In this document: one piece after another, positions 54,830 to 64,000 of the stretch | Position numbering within the stretch: position 1 is the stretch's first letter | Layout: every line of letters starts with the position of its first letter | Origin: Spinacia oleracea | Taxonomy: Eukaryota > Streptophyta > Magnoliopsida > Caryophyllales > Amaranthaceae | Assembly: GCF_020520425.1 (NCBI RefSeq) | Contig: NC_079492.1 | Coordinates: 54,869,042 to 54,933,041, forward strand | Reading direction: 5' to 3' | DNA: 64,000 bases | The notes under the pieces: model-generated | Told to the model about the DNA's origin: nothing | The model's database searches: none | Seen by the model: the letters and a program-made list of their open reading frames with translations, nothing else | Made by a program: the position numbers and the translations under genes

Positions 54830-57437
54830 CTAAGGGTCGACGACATCAACATGGCTACCAGCGTCATCATCACCACTGCTGCTCGAATCAGAACCCGAAG
54901 TACTAGCAGAATCAGAATCAGACGAATCGCCCTTGCCTCCATCGACCTTGTCCTGAGCAACCAGCTGAGCTCTGAGATCCTCTCGCTCCTTGGCCAAGAT
55001 AGAATCATACTTTCCTTGTATCTCATCCCAACCTACATTGGGCGCAAACTCAGCCAAAGCAAGCTGAACTCGACGCAATGTGGCGGAAGTAACAACAGAA
55101 GTCGCCTCAAGGCCTATCTCAACATTATGAGCCTCACCCTCCTCGGAATTCTTCCACTCTTCGATGATCCTCTCCTTCAGACGGTTCTGCGAACTCAAAA
55201 GCTCACCAATCCTAGCATCGGAAGTCTTAAGCCGACCCTTGACGGCCTCTAACTCAGCTTTCACATCCTTCAGCGCCCGGTTAACGGAATCACGCTGGCT
55301 CGTGAGAATCGTCGAATCTTCCTTGGCTTTGGCAAGATCAACCTTGGCCTGTTGGAGCTCCCCCTCGTCATTCTTAATGCATCTCTTAGCACGATCCAAC
55401 TCAGACTCAGTCCAATGAAGCTTCTTCTTCAGCTCACTCACCTCCGAGAGATGCATCTTCTCTTTCTCCTGAAGTTTCCCGATCTCATCCCTCAACCTCT
55501 CTACCTCATCTGAATCCCCACTGTAGCATCGGCGGGTGTAAGCCGTCATCCTGATGGAAAACTGAAAAACAAAGTCTAGTTAGAAGGGAAGAAAATCATA
55601 AAATTCAAGCAAGAGAAAGAAGGAACTATATCGAAGGACTCACCTCGGCCCAACTCTCATGGAGGGCATCGATCTCAGACTTCCCAAGGGAGGACAAGTG
55701 AGCATCGTCGGCAGGAGTAAACAACTCACCCATCGCCCTGCTCATACGCCGATTCTTCAGATTGGAAGGAAGCTCTGCAAAAGGCTTCGAACTCCCATCA
55801 TCGTTCGAAAGACACATCAATGACCCCCGAGCCAGGGGAGCCTCCTCGGCGAGATACTCAGTAGACTGTCCACGACCATCCTCGGATACGGGGGCATGAT
55901 GTCCCTCCTCCTCGTCAGAACAAACCCTAAGAGGGGTAGGAACCACTCTCTTGGCAGCTTTTGATCCTTTGGACCCCGAAGCAGCAGTCGTCGACACAGC
56001 GCGAGAAACCTTCTTCGGCGCATGTTCGGTCAGAGCGACCGTCGGAACCAGATCAGTAGGCGCCCTTTTCCTCTTCAGCTTTTTGGGATCCTGTCCAGGG
56101 AAAAATTAGCACGAAAGCGAAGAATGATGCTTATTCATCGGAAAATAAAAACCAACATACCTTCGGAGGTTCAGGAACCTTCATCGATCCAGCGGCCAGG
56201 TCCTTCCTTATCTGTGCGGCAAGAAGAGCACTAGCACTAATCCTCCCCGCCATTTCCTCGTCCAACTTCAACCGGGCAATATCTGCAAACCAACAAGCAA
56301 TCAACAAAATTCACAAGGGAGAAAGAAAAGTTAGGAAAGCGAAGTAAAGATCCCTCGGCGCCTACCCTTAGGATAAGCCGGACTCAAACCAAATGATGAC
56401 AAGAAGTGCTCGTCACTCAACTCCCGTGAACTCGGCAACCAGAATGGGGCAACCAGGAACCGCTGACCCTTTACCCGCTTCTCCACTTTCTGGAGATATA
56501 TAGCAACTATCGCCTCATCTATCGACATCATCGGCACTTTCCTATTGAGGGAAAAGTTCGGACCCTCGGACCCCGGAACCAACGGGATGCCCCACTCTCC
56601 ACCATAATACACAAAAACAAACTCGTGGCGGAAACCCCTATGATTTGAAGGAACGGTGTCAACGACCTTAAAACCACCTCGGCATTGGAATGACCACCAA
56701 CCGGGACCATACTCATAAGATGATACTTCCACCAACTTCATCACCGACCGCCACAACGTCAAAGTACATCGAACCCTCAAAAGATCACAAATGGCCAACA
56801 CCGAATTTATAGAAGCCCATGAGTTGGGCATCAACTGGCAGATAGACAAGTTATAGGCACTAAGCAATTCAACAATAAAGGGATGTAAGGGGAATCGAAG
56901 ACCCAGCTGAAGACCCGACTTGTATACGGCCGTACAACCCGGGGACGGGGTCAAGATAGTGTGTAACACCCCCGGCCTATACAAGATATACTCACCCTTG
57001 AGCGAATACTTTTTATTCAGGTGATCGACATGTCCTTTCAAGGTTTTCCTCCACGAAGGCTTGAGATAAAAATTACCCGGACCCCCGGCGGGATCGGGCG
57101 CAGGATAATCATCGAAACTAGAAGACGTCTGGTCCTCTCCCTCGGACATTATTCGGACGGAACCACTGTTCAAATAAATATCTAAGTAACTATTATGTAC
57201 AGGTGGAAAGGCAATTGAAACCTCCCACGGATAAGGACAATGCTCCTCCTCCCCCGCTGATATCGACTCATCTGACGAAGTGGGAAGGGATATGGCGTCG
57301 GGTATCGCCGAGGGATCTAAGCGTGACGATACAACATTGACTACTACAACCCCCTCCACTCTTATTTCCCGAGACAAGTCAAATTTCTCGGGGGAGGTAG
57401 GTGGGGTGATTGACTCGGACCGAATACCCTTATTCAT
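54830..57437 (-). CDS. Antisense gene of the Tat element (putative gypsy-type transposon domain)
   Basis: At least four minus-strand exons: 57437 to ~56366, 56284-56161, 56090 to ~55647 and ~55560-54830. Exon 1 (about 357 residues) carries YSLKGEYILYRPG, GLQLGLRFPLHPFIVELLSA, YNLSICQLMPNSWASINSVL and GFRHEFVFVYY, the plant domain known as 'putative gypsy type transposon' (PF04195-like). Exon 2 encodes RLKLDEEMAGRISASALLAA, exon 3 a basic/acidic linker, and exon 4 (239 codons from an internal ATG at 55549) a long coiled coil (EVERLRDEIGKLQEKEKMHL, then many heptads) with an acidic DSDSASTSGSD tail. Splice signals are good, but the exon 1/2 phase did not join cleanly with the borders I chose. 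The protein's function is unknown. Confidence 0.72.
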
Positions 57438-57439
57438 GT

Positions 57440-58190
57440 TACAATGGTACTCGGCCCGAGAAAAGACCCTTATTTACAAGAAATTAAAGCTACACTTAGA
57501 TGGAAACACGACGGCATACCTCTTGAAGCGTGCCTCCGTTGACGAAAGTACCAAAAGGACCACGACCGATTAAATGTGTCGACGACGAAGAGTATTCCAG
57601 CGAAAAACCCGTCGCCGAAAAGATAGAAGGCCGTCGAGCACGCAAAAGGGATGTCGACGAAAGCTACTCCAACAAAAAGTACTCAAACCGAACCCAACGA
57701 CGAAGTGGGAATGGGACGACAAATAACCGTATCCACCAGACCGAATTTAATGGACCGCCGACGGACGGTCACTCCACGAAATAATACTCAACAAACTCCG
57801 GGGTATACAAGCAGATTATCGGCCGGCATGTAAAAAAGAAACCGAACCGGCTGTCAGACGGTGCGTCGACCGGCTATCAGGGAAAGGCGTCGACAGCTGA
57901 ACGCCGAGCTATCGGGTTGTACGGTGTCGATGACCCGACTCCTCCAAATAGCACTCTCTATACAGACCACCCCTGGCGCGACTGAAATTGTGTGACTCTC
58001 TTTGAGATTAGTGGAGAAGTGAATGGTAACAAGAGAATGCCCCCCCTTTTTATAGATTGAAACCCCAAGGGCTAGGTCAAAGAAAAAAGAAGGGGGGCGG
58101 CGGCTGGGAAAACTAAAAGCCCACAAAGAGGCCCAATACCTCCTTCAACTCAAAAGCAGCGCATGACTCGACCGCATGGGCTCCGACCGT
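57440..58190 (-). promoter_or_regulatory. Upstream region of the antisense gene
   Basis: No convincing coding frame continues upstream of ATG 57437. The TATA-like TATAAAAAGG on the minus strand (58043-58052), followed by a leader, would suit an antisense promoter. This is inferred from position. Confidence 0.4.
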
Positions 58191-58299
58191 GCGTCGCTCG
58201 TCCGTACTAGCTCACCACTTCCTCTGCGGGCCTATCTTCAGATATTCATAGGGCTCATTAGCCCTCCTCGGAGCCCCAAAGTTTAACAAAAATAAAGAG

Positions 58300-59760
58300 A
58301 AACACTTATAATCAAATTAAGTGCCTAAAGACCTTCTTTCAAGGCGTACTTGAGCATATCGCACAAAGTATCTTAAAGACCTTCATCCAAAGGCACCCTC
58401 CTCTTATTGAGGTCGGACTAAACTACACCTCGGATCTCGCTCTTGGGGCTTATTAACCCCTCGACTAATCCAGAATATCTCACCCAGATCATCAAAAAAG
58501 GATGCGTCGGCCCACAATAACCGAGAAAAAGGGTTCAAGTGTTCAACTATGTGATGACATCAAACACCTGACACCAAATACCCTTCGACCGAAAAATTGC
58601 TCCAGCCAAGGACAAAGAACCCCTCGACCGAGGAGGAACCCCGTCATTAGGAGGCGGTGTCATCAAACCCCTCGACCGCATATTCAACAAGGGAAGTCCC
58701 TCGACCGAATGATATCCCACTAGCATAAAAAGCATGTTCCTCGACCAAATGATATCAAGCAAACACATAGAGAAGTTCCTTGGCCCGGGGCTATCCTCGA
58801 CCTCACATGGCGTTGGGCCCATATTATAACTCCAAGGGACCCAAAGCGCGAAAATTAAAGGGAGTTGTTCCTCGGCCGAACCCTATTAAACTTCCAACGG
58901 CATTAGAGGCCCCTCGACCAAGTCACCTCGCTCAAATAAGAGGAAGATCCACAACAATGTGCGAGCCGAGCAAGGAGAGATAAATGCAATGAGGTCCTCG
59001 ACTAAAACGTCACAACGAGAACTCAAGAAGGTCCTCGACCACACAGGAGTGAGACCCACCCGCAAAAGGGTCGTTCCTCGACCAAGAGAACACTCAAAAG
59101 AAAGAGGCCCTCGACCGAGCATTACCGCGTGAATCTGGAACCTTCCTCGACAGCGCCGCTCTAACAAGAGAGGGCTCCTCGAGGCATGGCACGCCGAAGA
59201 CGCTCCTCGACTAAACAAGGATGTTCCTCGACCAAGCTAGCCAACCCCACAAGAGTTTTCACACATTAAGTCGGCCATACGTGGGGCTGCCCTTCCTCGA
59301 ACAAACGAGGACGTTCCTCGACCGAGCCTAGAGGACCCGTTCCGCGACCAACCCGCAAACAAACACGCGGAGAAGTTCCTCGGCACCGGGGAAGCTCCTC
59401 GACCGACCCGCACCAAGCGAATATACAAAGGAGTCCCTCGGCAAACGGGGGGTTGCCCTCGACCCCATGTGGCGTTGGATCATGTCATAGCGCCAAGGAA
59501 GCCCGTGCTCGATAGCAAGAGGAGTTGTTCCCTGGTTGGATCCCCTACAGTTAACACATACGAAGAATACAATACAAGTGGGGACCTTCCTCGACAACGT
59601 AGCTCTGAAGCCCACTCGAAGTTAGTCCTCGGCCAGATTCGGAAGGTTCCTCGACCGAATGAGAGCATGAGATAAAACCTCCACGAACGGGCACCTGCAT
59701 AAACCGATGACGCTCCTCGACAATACAATACAAGGTCCGTCGACCCGTACATAGATAAAC
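58300..59760. repeat. CCTCGACC-rich degenerate repeat before the 3' LTR
   Basis: CCTCGACC, CTCGACCGA and TTCCTCGAC recur several dozen times at irregular intervals of 20-60 bp, within longer imperfect units such as AGGACGTTCCTCGACCGAGC. Fragments like GGCGTTGGGCC/ATATTATAAC..CCAAG recur at 58809 and 59471. Many short frames are open on both strands, but no domain is visible. Such arrays are common in the 3' part of Tat-type elements. Confidence 0.8.
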
Positions 59761-59840
59761 TAAAGAATGACAACAAATAATGACCGATGCTGAATTCCGC
59801 TCAACATACGACATGCCAATGACGCCATCTCCTACGTCGA

Positions 59841-59853
59841 GCGTGGGGCTAAT
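59841..59853 (+). other. Polypurine-like tract of the gypsy element
   Basis: GCGTGGGGCTAAT sits directly before the 3' LTR start at 59854. GTGGGGCTAATTG is a common plus-strand primer form in plant gypsy elements. Confidence 0.55.
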
Positions 59854-60239
59854 TGTTTGGGCCCATATACATGGTCAACCCAACTCGGCATAAAAAGACG
59901 AAAATGCCCTTGAGTCTTGGGAGCCAAGAAGGACAGTTGTTCGTCAGAAGTAGACATAATTACATAATTACCCCCGTGTAATCATATAAATACTCTGCTG
60001 TAATCATTAAAAAGATCTATCTAATCATTACCTTAAAAAGCAAATCAGTCTCTCTCTCTCTAACTCTTCTCACTTAACAACAACTTATCTCATTTTAATA
60101 CGAAGATTCCTCGGATACATTCGAGGACTATCTAAAAACGGAAACTCAGGTGGTCGGATATAAGAAAATCACGGTCAAATACGTCATCGGTTAAGTTAAT
60201 TCCCGAGTTATTACATTCACAGTTTCTCCGGCTGAAACA
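59854..60239 (+). repeat. 3' LTR of the gypsy element
   Basis: 386 bp. It differs from the 5' LTR at GTCTTGGG/GTCTTAGG, by one extra C in ACCCCCGTG, and at TAAGAAAATC/TAAGGAAATC. Confidence 0.92.
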
Positions 60240-60523
60240 ACGTCCATTAATAAGAAAAACCCTTTGCAAAATTCTCCGATTAAAGTGTTTCCGCCGAGCT
60301 TCTCCACCATTATTGGAAGTTGATCTTGGAATATTTGTTGTTGCTGGAACAAATAGGAGGGAGAAGGAGAGAGAGGACGGAGAAGGAGAATGACGGTGGC
60401 GGGAGGAGGGAGAAGTAAAGAGAATAAAATCTCATCCAAACAACCTATCAAATCAAAGGGATTTGCTTTCTTTTCTCTTGTTGATTCATTTCCCTTTACC
60501 CCGTTCCAACCAAATGCCCCTAA

Positions 60524-61385
60524 TATTTATTATTATTACCACTATTTATTAACGGCTACCAAAAAGACCATACAAGTAATTGATATGATAAATCCTGAGT
60601 TCAATTAGACCCTTGGGGAAAAAGAGTCGGCACGAGGTTATCCTATTCAGGTGAATTAGTACATAATTTGTAAATTGATTATTCAATCCATTATAGGTCA
60701 ATTCGAGTCTATAGGAATAGTCGACATGTTATTTTCAAGCATTGTTAGGATTACGGCATGTAATTAATATTAGTGTATGGTTCAGTTTAAGTTGGACAAT
60801 TAGGATCCACGTAGTAACAGTTGACTTTATTTAATATTTTAACAAACTTGTCAACAAATCAAAAAACTCTCCTCGATCATCTAGAACATTAATTTGACCA
60901 AAACCATTTAACAAAGTCTAAGAATGACGTAATCTGTAATGATTTAAAACTCCAACATTAGAGGAATATATGAAACTACGTACTACGTATCATAGTTCAA
61001 CCATTTTGAACATTCTACTTAATTAAACAAAAGACTTCTCTAAGACTCTAACTAAGCCTCTAATTACGTACTTAATCCTACTTAATTAGTAATTGATTTG
61101 GTAACCACCTCATACTTTTTGTTGTTCGGTTAGTTTATTTTTTATATAGGATACTACAACGTCATTTGGTTAGTTAGATAGTTAGTTGTAAAGCGGATAG
61201 TTAGCCGATTCAAATTTACTTTGAAAAATGAATAATGTTAATGATATATGTAGTCATTAGGGTTGAAAAAAAAACATTTCGTGCATTTTTTAATTTGAAG
61301 TTAGTTTATAATGCATGTTAAAATTACCCGTTGATCGGTATAACGTAACTAATGCATGTCTAGGACGAAGTAGTAGTACGGAGTA
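60524..61385. other. Non-coding sequence
   Basis: No gene or terminus recognised. Confidence 0.3.
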
Positions 61386-61388
61386 TAG

Positions 61389-61957
61389 CTCCATCTGTCC
61401 AAAAATGTTCTTTACGTATTTCATTTAGGGTGTCTAGCTCAAGATGTTCTTTACATTTTATTTTATATTATCACATAAATTTTTTAATATTTTATCAAAA
61501 TTTGTGTCAAGGATATGATTATTTTAATCAATTAAATTTATTGAGATATTTAATCTCTCCCACTTTTTATTGAGGATAACGTAGTTATGCTAGATTATAC
61601 AATATCATATGTAGTGGAGTTATGCATGTTATAACTAGGCTATATGATATAAGATAGAAGTCTATATGAACTAGGAAACCTACAAAGAGTGGGAGATCTA
61701 GTTTGTATTATAAATAGAGGCGTATGCCCACAAACACACAAAACACAACATTATATTTTCCCATCAATAATATTATTTTATCACTTTTCTATTGTGACAT
61801 TAAATCTTTTCCGTTTTCTCAATGTCGTATTTTTTATAAAACTGAAAACATAATAATAAATGTAAAAAAATAGAGAAATTTTTATGCATATTAATTACTG
61901 AATAGTTGTTAAGTCACATACACAGTATCAACGTAAAAAACATTTTAGAATGGAGAA
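61389..61957. mobile_element. Degraded Stowaway-like MITE with an inserted segment
   Basis: CTCCATCTGTCCAAAAATGTTC at the left and ACATTTTAGAATGGAGAAAG at the right resemble the 35768 family. At about 570 bp it is longer than its relatives. The extra middle part (~61565-61790) contains ATTATAAATAGAGG followed by CACACAAAACACAACA, resembling an LTR or promoter segment. Confidence 0.5.
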
Positions 61958-62484
61958 AGTAGTATCTTTAAGTACGCAAGAAAAGTTAAAAAAAGTTGCA
62001 TTTTAAAAGTATACGTAAAAGTGAAGGGATAATGTTACAAATTACAGCTATAACGTGTGAAATTTTTTAAATAATCATTAAATTCATCACAACCCGCCGA
62101 CCCGGCCATCATACATTCATACTCAACCTAGACACTCCATGTAACGGCTCCACGACCCAACCGATCGTAGACTATGAACTAGGATGTACAATAAATATGG
62201 TGCACCTAAATAATATATGTATATATGTTAAAGAACATGACATTGTATATTACTATACTAGTCTTATATGCACGCGATGCGTGCGAGATTATACACAAAC
62301 TAAAATGTTAGATGGATATATTGTCACAAACCAAACCAAATTATATAATTCGTGGGGATTTTACATAAAATAAGAAATGAACACAATTTACTCAAATTCA
62401 GTACTAAAAAGTAAAAACAACTAAAACAATTCAAAATTTACATCATATTACTTAATTTCTTCTCTCGTAGATTTTTTTTTCCCG

Positions 62485-63240
62485 GATTGTTAATTCTTCT
62501 CCTTGATGCGTCTCCACTTTTGATCAAACTCGAAAAAATCAGAAAATTCCTAAATTCTGAATTAATCAATGACTCATAAATTGAGTGTTATAATCCCCAA
62601 AAATTCAGAAAAATTAAATCAACTAAATGAACCTCAGGAAAATGCATGGTTCCTTACCTTAGAAAAGAAAGATGAAACAATGGAGGAAATCAAAACTAAG
62701 GTGCAATGGAGGAAATCAAAACTCAAGTATAAACTTGAGGAGCGCATTTCCTAGATTAGAGAACACATTATATATACACGAATTCTAAGTATAACCTCTA
62801 AATATATAAGTTAGATTATGCACATTATTTCCTGATTTATGCACGCGCGAAATAATGTAGTCAGGTGGCAGCAACTTGGTCTAGTGGCTTTTGCTTCTGA
62901 GCAGGTTCTGCAGGGTCCTTCTGATAGAGTTCTGGTGGGTTTCAGTTGGCAGCAGGCAGCAGCTGTGCTTTTCCAGTCAGTCAGTGCAGCCAGTCATGTT
63001 GTTGTGTTTGCAGTGTTTAGCAGCTAGCTGTTCTTCATGCTGTGATAATTTGGTGGGTTGAGTAATAAAATCATAGAATGATTGAATGTGCAGCTCTTTT
63101 CCAGTGATCTCTTGAATTATTAACCCAGTGTGAGCTAAGAACCAGAGAGAAGTTATCAGAAGGCTGCTAAATCAATCAACCTAGCTCTAAACATTCAAAA
63201 TAATCTAATTACCAACATAAAACAATCAAATAGTAACTAC
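62485..63240. other. Non-coding interior of the second Helitron
   Basis: A short plus-strand 61-codon frame (62569-62754) has a small internal duplication (QWRKSKLKY from a repeated GGAGGAAATCAAAACT), with no domain. At 62850-63025 a CAGCAG/CAGT-rich stretch with GTTCTGCAGGG is unexplained. Confidence 0.35.
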
Positions 63241-63258
63241 AACAAAAACAAAATTGAA

Positions 63259-63530
63259 TTAGGCTGCGTTCTATTCACCTGATTTCCACTTATTTTTCCT
63301 GAACTTATCTTATCTGAACTTATCTGAACTTAACTGAACTTATCTGAACTTATCTGAACTTATTAGAACTTATCAAAACTTATTTAAGTTATAAATTGTA
63401 CTTGGTCAACCCTTATTTTCCTGAACTTATCTTATCTGAACTTATCTGAACTTAACTGAACTTATCTGAACTTATCTGAACTTATTTTTCCTGAAATAAG
63501 TGGAAATAAGGTGAACAGAATAAGGCCTTA
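63259..63530. mobile_element. Tourist-like MITE (266 bp)
   Basis: 63262-63527 starts GGCTGCGTTCTATTCACCTG and ends AGGTGAACAGAATAAGGCC, flanked by TTA on both sides (63259-63261, 63528-63530). The interior is built of CTGAACTTAT units in two inverted blocks. Same family as the two copies in intron 4 of the LPA1-like gene. Confidence 0.88.
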
Positions 63531-63757
63531 CCCAGGATCATGATTCAACATATCGCAGATCAGAACGGGTTGGAAGGTTCTACATTTGGATCATGGTTTT
63601 ATCTGACCAGAACATTAAATCCTACAAAACTTCTAATTTTCAGCCAACATATATCAACTTCCATCTCAATTACCAACCAAAGCACAACATTATTTTGCAG
63701 AACAAACATTACAAACAATTAAAACCCCAATTGGTTTCGAGATTAGTGTTCCTTACC

Positions 63758-63855
63758 GATCAATTTTCAGCAGTAGCGCGGTCCATTTGCTCAAGTCGGG
63801 CCTTGATAGCTTTAGTCCTCTTCACAATAGAGACAATGTCAGATCCCCAAAGAAG
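63758..63855 (-). pseudogene. Syntaxin (SYP1-type) exon fragment with a stop
   Basis: The minus-strand frame reads GSDIVSIVKRTKAIKARLEQ, then MDRATAEN-stop-S, ending at donor TCG|GTAAGG near 63757. Plant plasma-membrane syntaxins (SYP11/12 group) have a segment of the form KRARxIKxKLExMDRANAANR in the Habc region. The stop is TGA where an arginine CGA would be expected, a simple C-to-T change. One exon piece only; the rest would lie outside the window if present. Confidence 0.55.
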
Positions 63856-64000
63856 GATGCAAACTAATTACATCAATTAACAACCAATGAACACATATAA
63901 TCAGCATAGTTCAATGTAAATTACTGAAAATTAGATCAACAACAAAATTAGAAACCCTCAAATGAGCAAGTTGAATAGCTAGAATCACGAAACTTGCACA

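Larger units (their letters stand above)
52183..60239 (+). mobile_element. Non-autonomous Ty3-gypsy (Tat-type) retrotransposon with antisense gene
   Basis: LTRs 52183-52567 and 59854-60239, both TGTTTGGG...TGAAACA, differ by about two substitutions and one C. Flanking 5 bp GCGTC and ACGTC form a target duplication with one mismatch. A TGGCGCC primer site follows the 5' LTR. Sense gag is intact (607 codons). Nearly all of pol is missing: only its last ~27 codons remain at 54448-54531. Between the pol remnant and the 3' LTR lies an antisense multi-exon gene, as known in Tat-lineage elements such as Retand. The remaining 1.7 kb is a CCTCGACC-rich repeat. Confidence 0.9.
51817..60523. mobile_element. 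Tourist-like MITE split by a gypsy element
   Basis: Ends GGGGCGTTTGGTTGAGGG (51820) and CCAACCAAATGCCCC (60520), with TAA on both sides (51817-51819, 60521-60523). Without the 8.06-kb insertion at 52183-60239 and its duplicated 5 bp, the MITE is about 640 bp. The left arm includes a CCACCACC-rich stretch (52040-52150). The TAA duplication fits PIF/Harbinger. Confidence 0.82.
62258..64000 (-). mobile_element. Helitron of the 29-33 kb family, minus strand, 5' end not found
   Basis: The minus strand ends CTCGCACGCATCGCGTGC, then ATATAAGACTAG at 62258, followed by T. This is the same terminal sequence as the Helitron that ends at 33079. The 5' TC end was not seen before the right edge, so the extent is a minimum guess. 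The interior includes a later Tourist-like MITE (63262-63527) and a syntaxin exon on the same strand. Confidence 0.65.

Noticed and set aside
54746-55418. Plus-strand frames of 168 and 84 codons in the antisense gene
   Set aside because: They are opposite the coiled-coil exon. The minus-strand frame has the heptads, ATG and acidic tail.
58502-59814. Several 60-110 codon frames on both strands
   Set aside because: They arise from the CCTCGACC-rich repeat and share no domain. Different frames are open in neighbouring units.

Overview
The window is nuclear plant DNA, very probably from a eudicot. Introns have GT-AG borders, the repeats are typical plant families (Ty1-copia, Ty3-gypsy Tat type, CACTA, Helitron, Stowaway, Tourist, hAT and MULE MITEs), and there is a plant tRNA-Asp. 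The small Cys-rich peptide and the general look would suit Caryophyllales such as Amaranthaceae (spinach or beet relatives), but that placement is a guess. Most of the 64 kb is nested transposable elements. The genes I trust are one complete seven-coding-exon gene, one short secreted Cys-rich peptide gene and one tRNA.

Layout. 1-211 is a minus-strand fragment of an LTR of the same family as the element at 1070. 322-522 encodes the secreted 8-Cys peptide. 1070-11721 is a very young, non-autonomous Ty1-copia-like element: LTRs of 1381 bp with one visible difference, target duplication CAGGT, decayed pol and a GC-rich 21-bp tandem array. It sits in what looks like the 5' part of an older transcription unit whose next exon is near 12331. 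12867-25129 is a CACTA-type element (13311-24685) bracketed by a 444-bp direct repeat that carries a tRNA-like sequence. The element contains a LINE RNase H relic, minus-strand exons resembling the CCR4-NOT scaffold NOT1 plus exons of an unknown coiled-coil gene, several Helitron ends and a 353-bp MULE MITE. 26170-26384 is a broken phospholipase D 3' exon.

27939-28630 is a non-autonomous hAT element and 28779-28850 is tRNA-Asp(GUC). 29351-33079 is a Helitron that carries exon-like pieces in its own orientation, including a HAT/TPR segment like HCF107. 33-42 kb holds Stowaways, a LINE-like repeat pair, a 95-bp tandem repeat, a microsatellite-expanded MITE and a mini-CACTA.

42451-49391 is an intact plus-strand gene for a P-loop NTPase of the LPA1 (low phytic acid 1, 2-phosphoglycerate-kinase-like) family, 708 codons. 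50440-50954 is a solo LTR. 51820-60520 is a Tourist-like MITE split by a Tat-type gypsy element (52183-60239). That element keeps gag and a multi-exon antisense gene but has lost almost all of pol. 62258 to the window end is probably a second copy of the 29-33 kb Helitron family in the opposite orientation, with a broken syntaxin exon near its right side.

The main biological themes are gene-fragment capture by Helitron and CACTA elements, non-autonomous retrotransposons that lost pol but stayed mobile, and MITEs inside the introns of the one intact host gene. All boundaries were read by eye from termini, target duplications and splice signals; no alignment was run.
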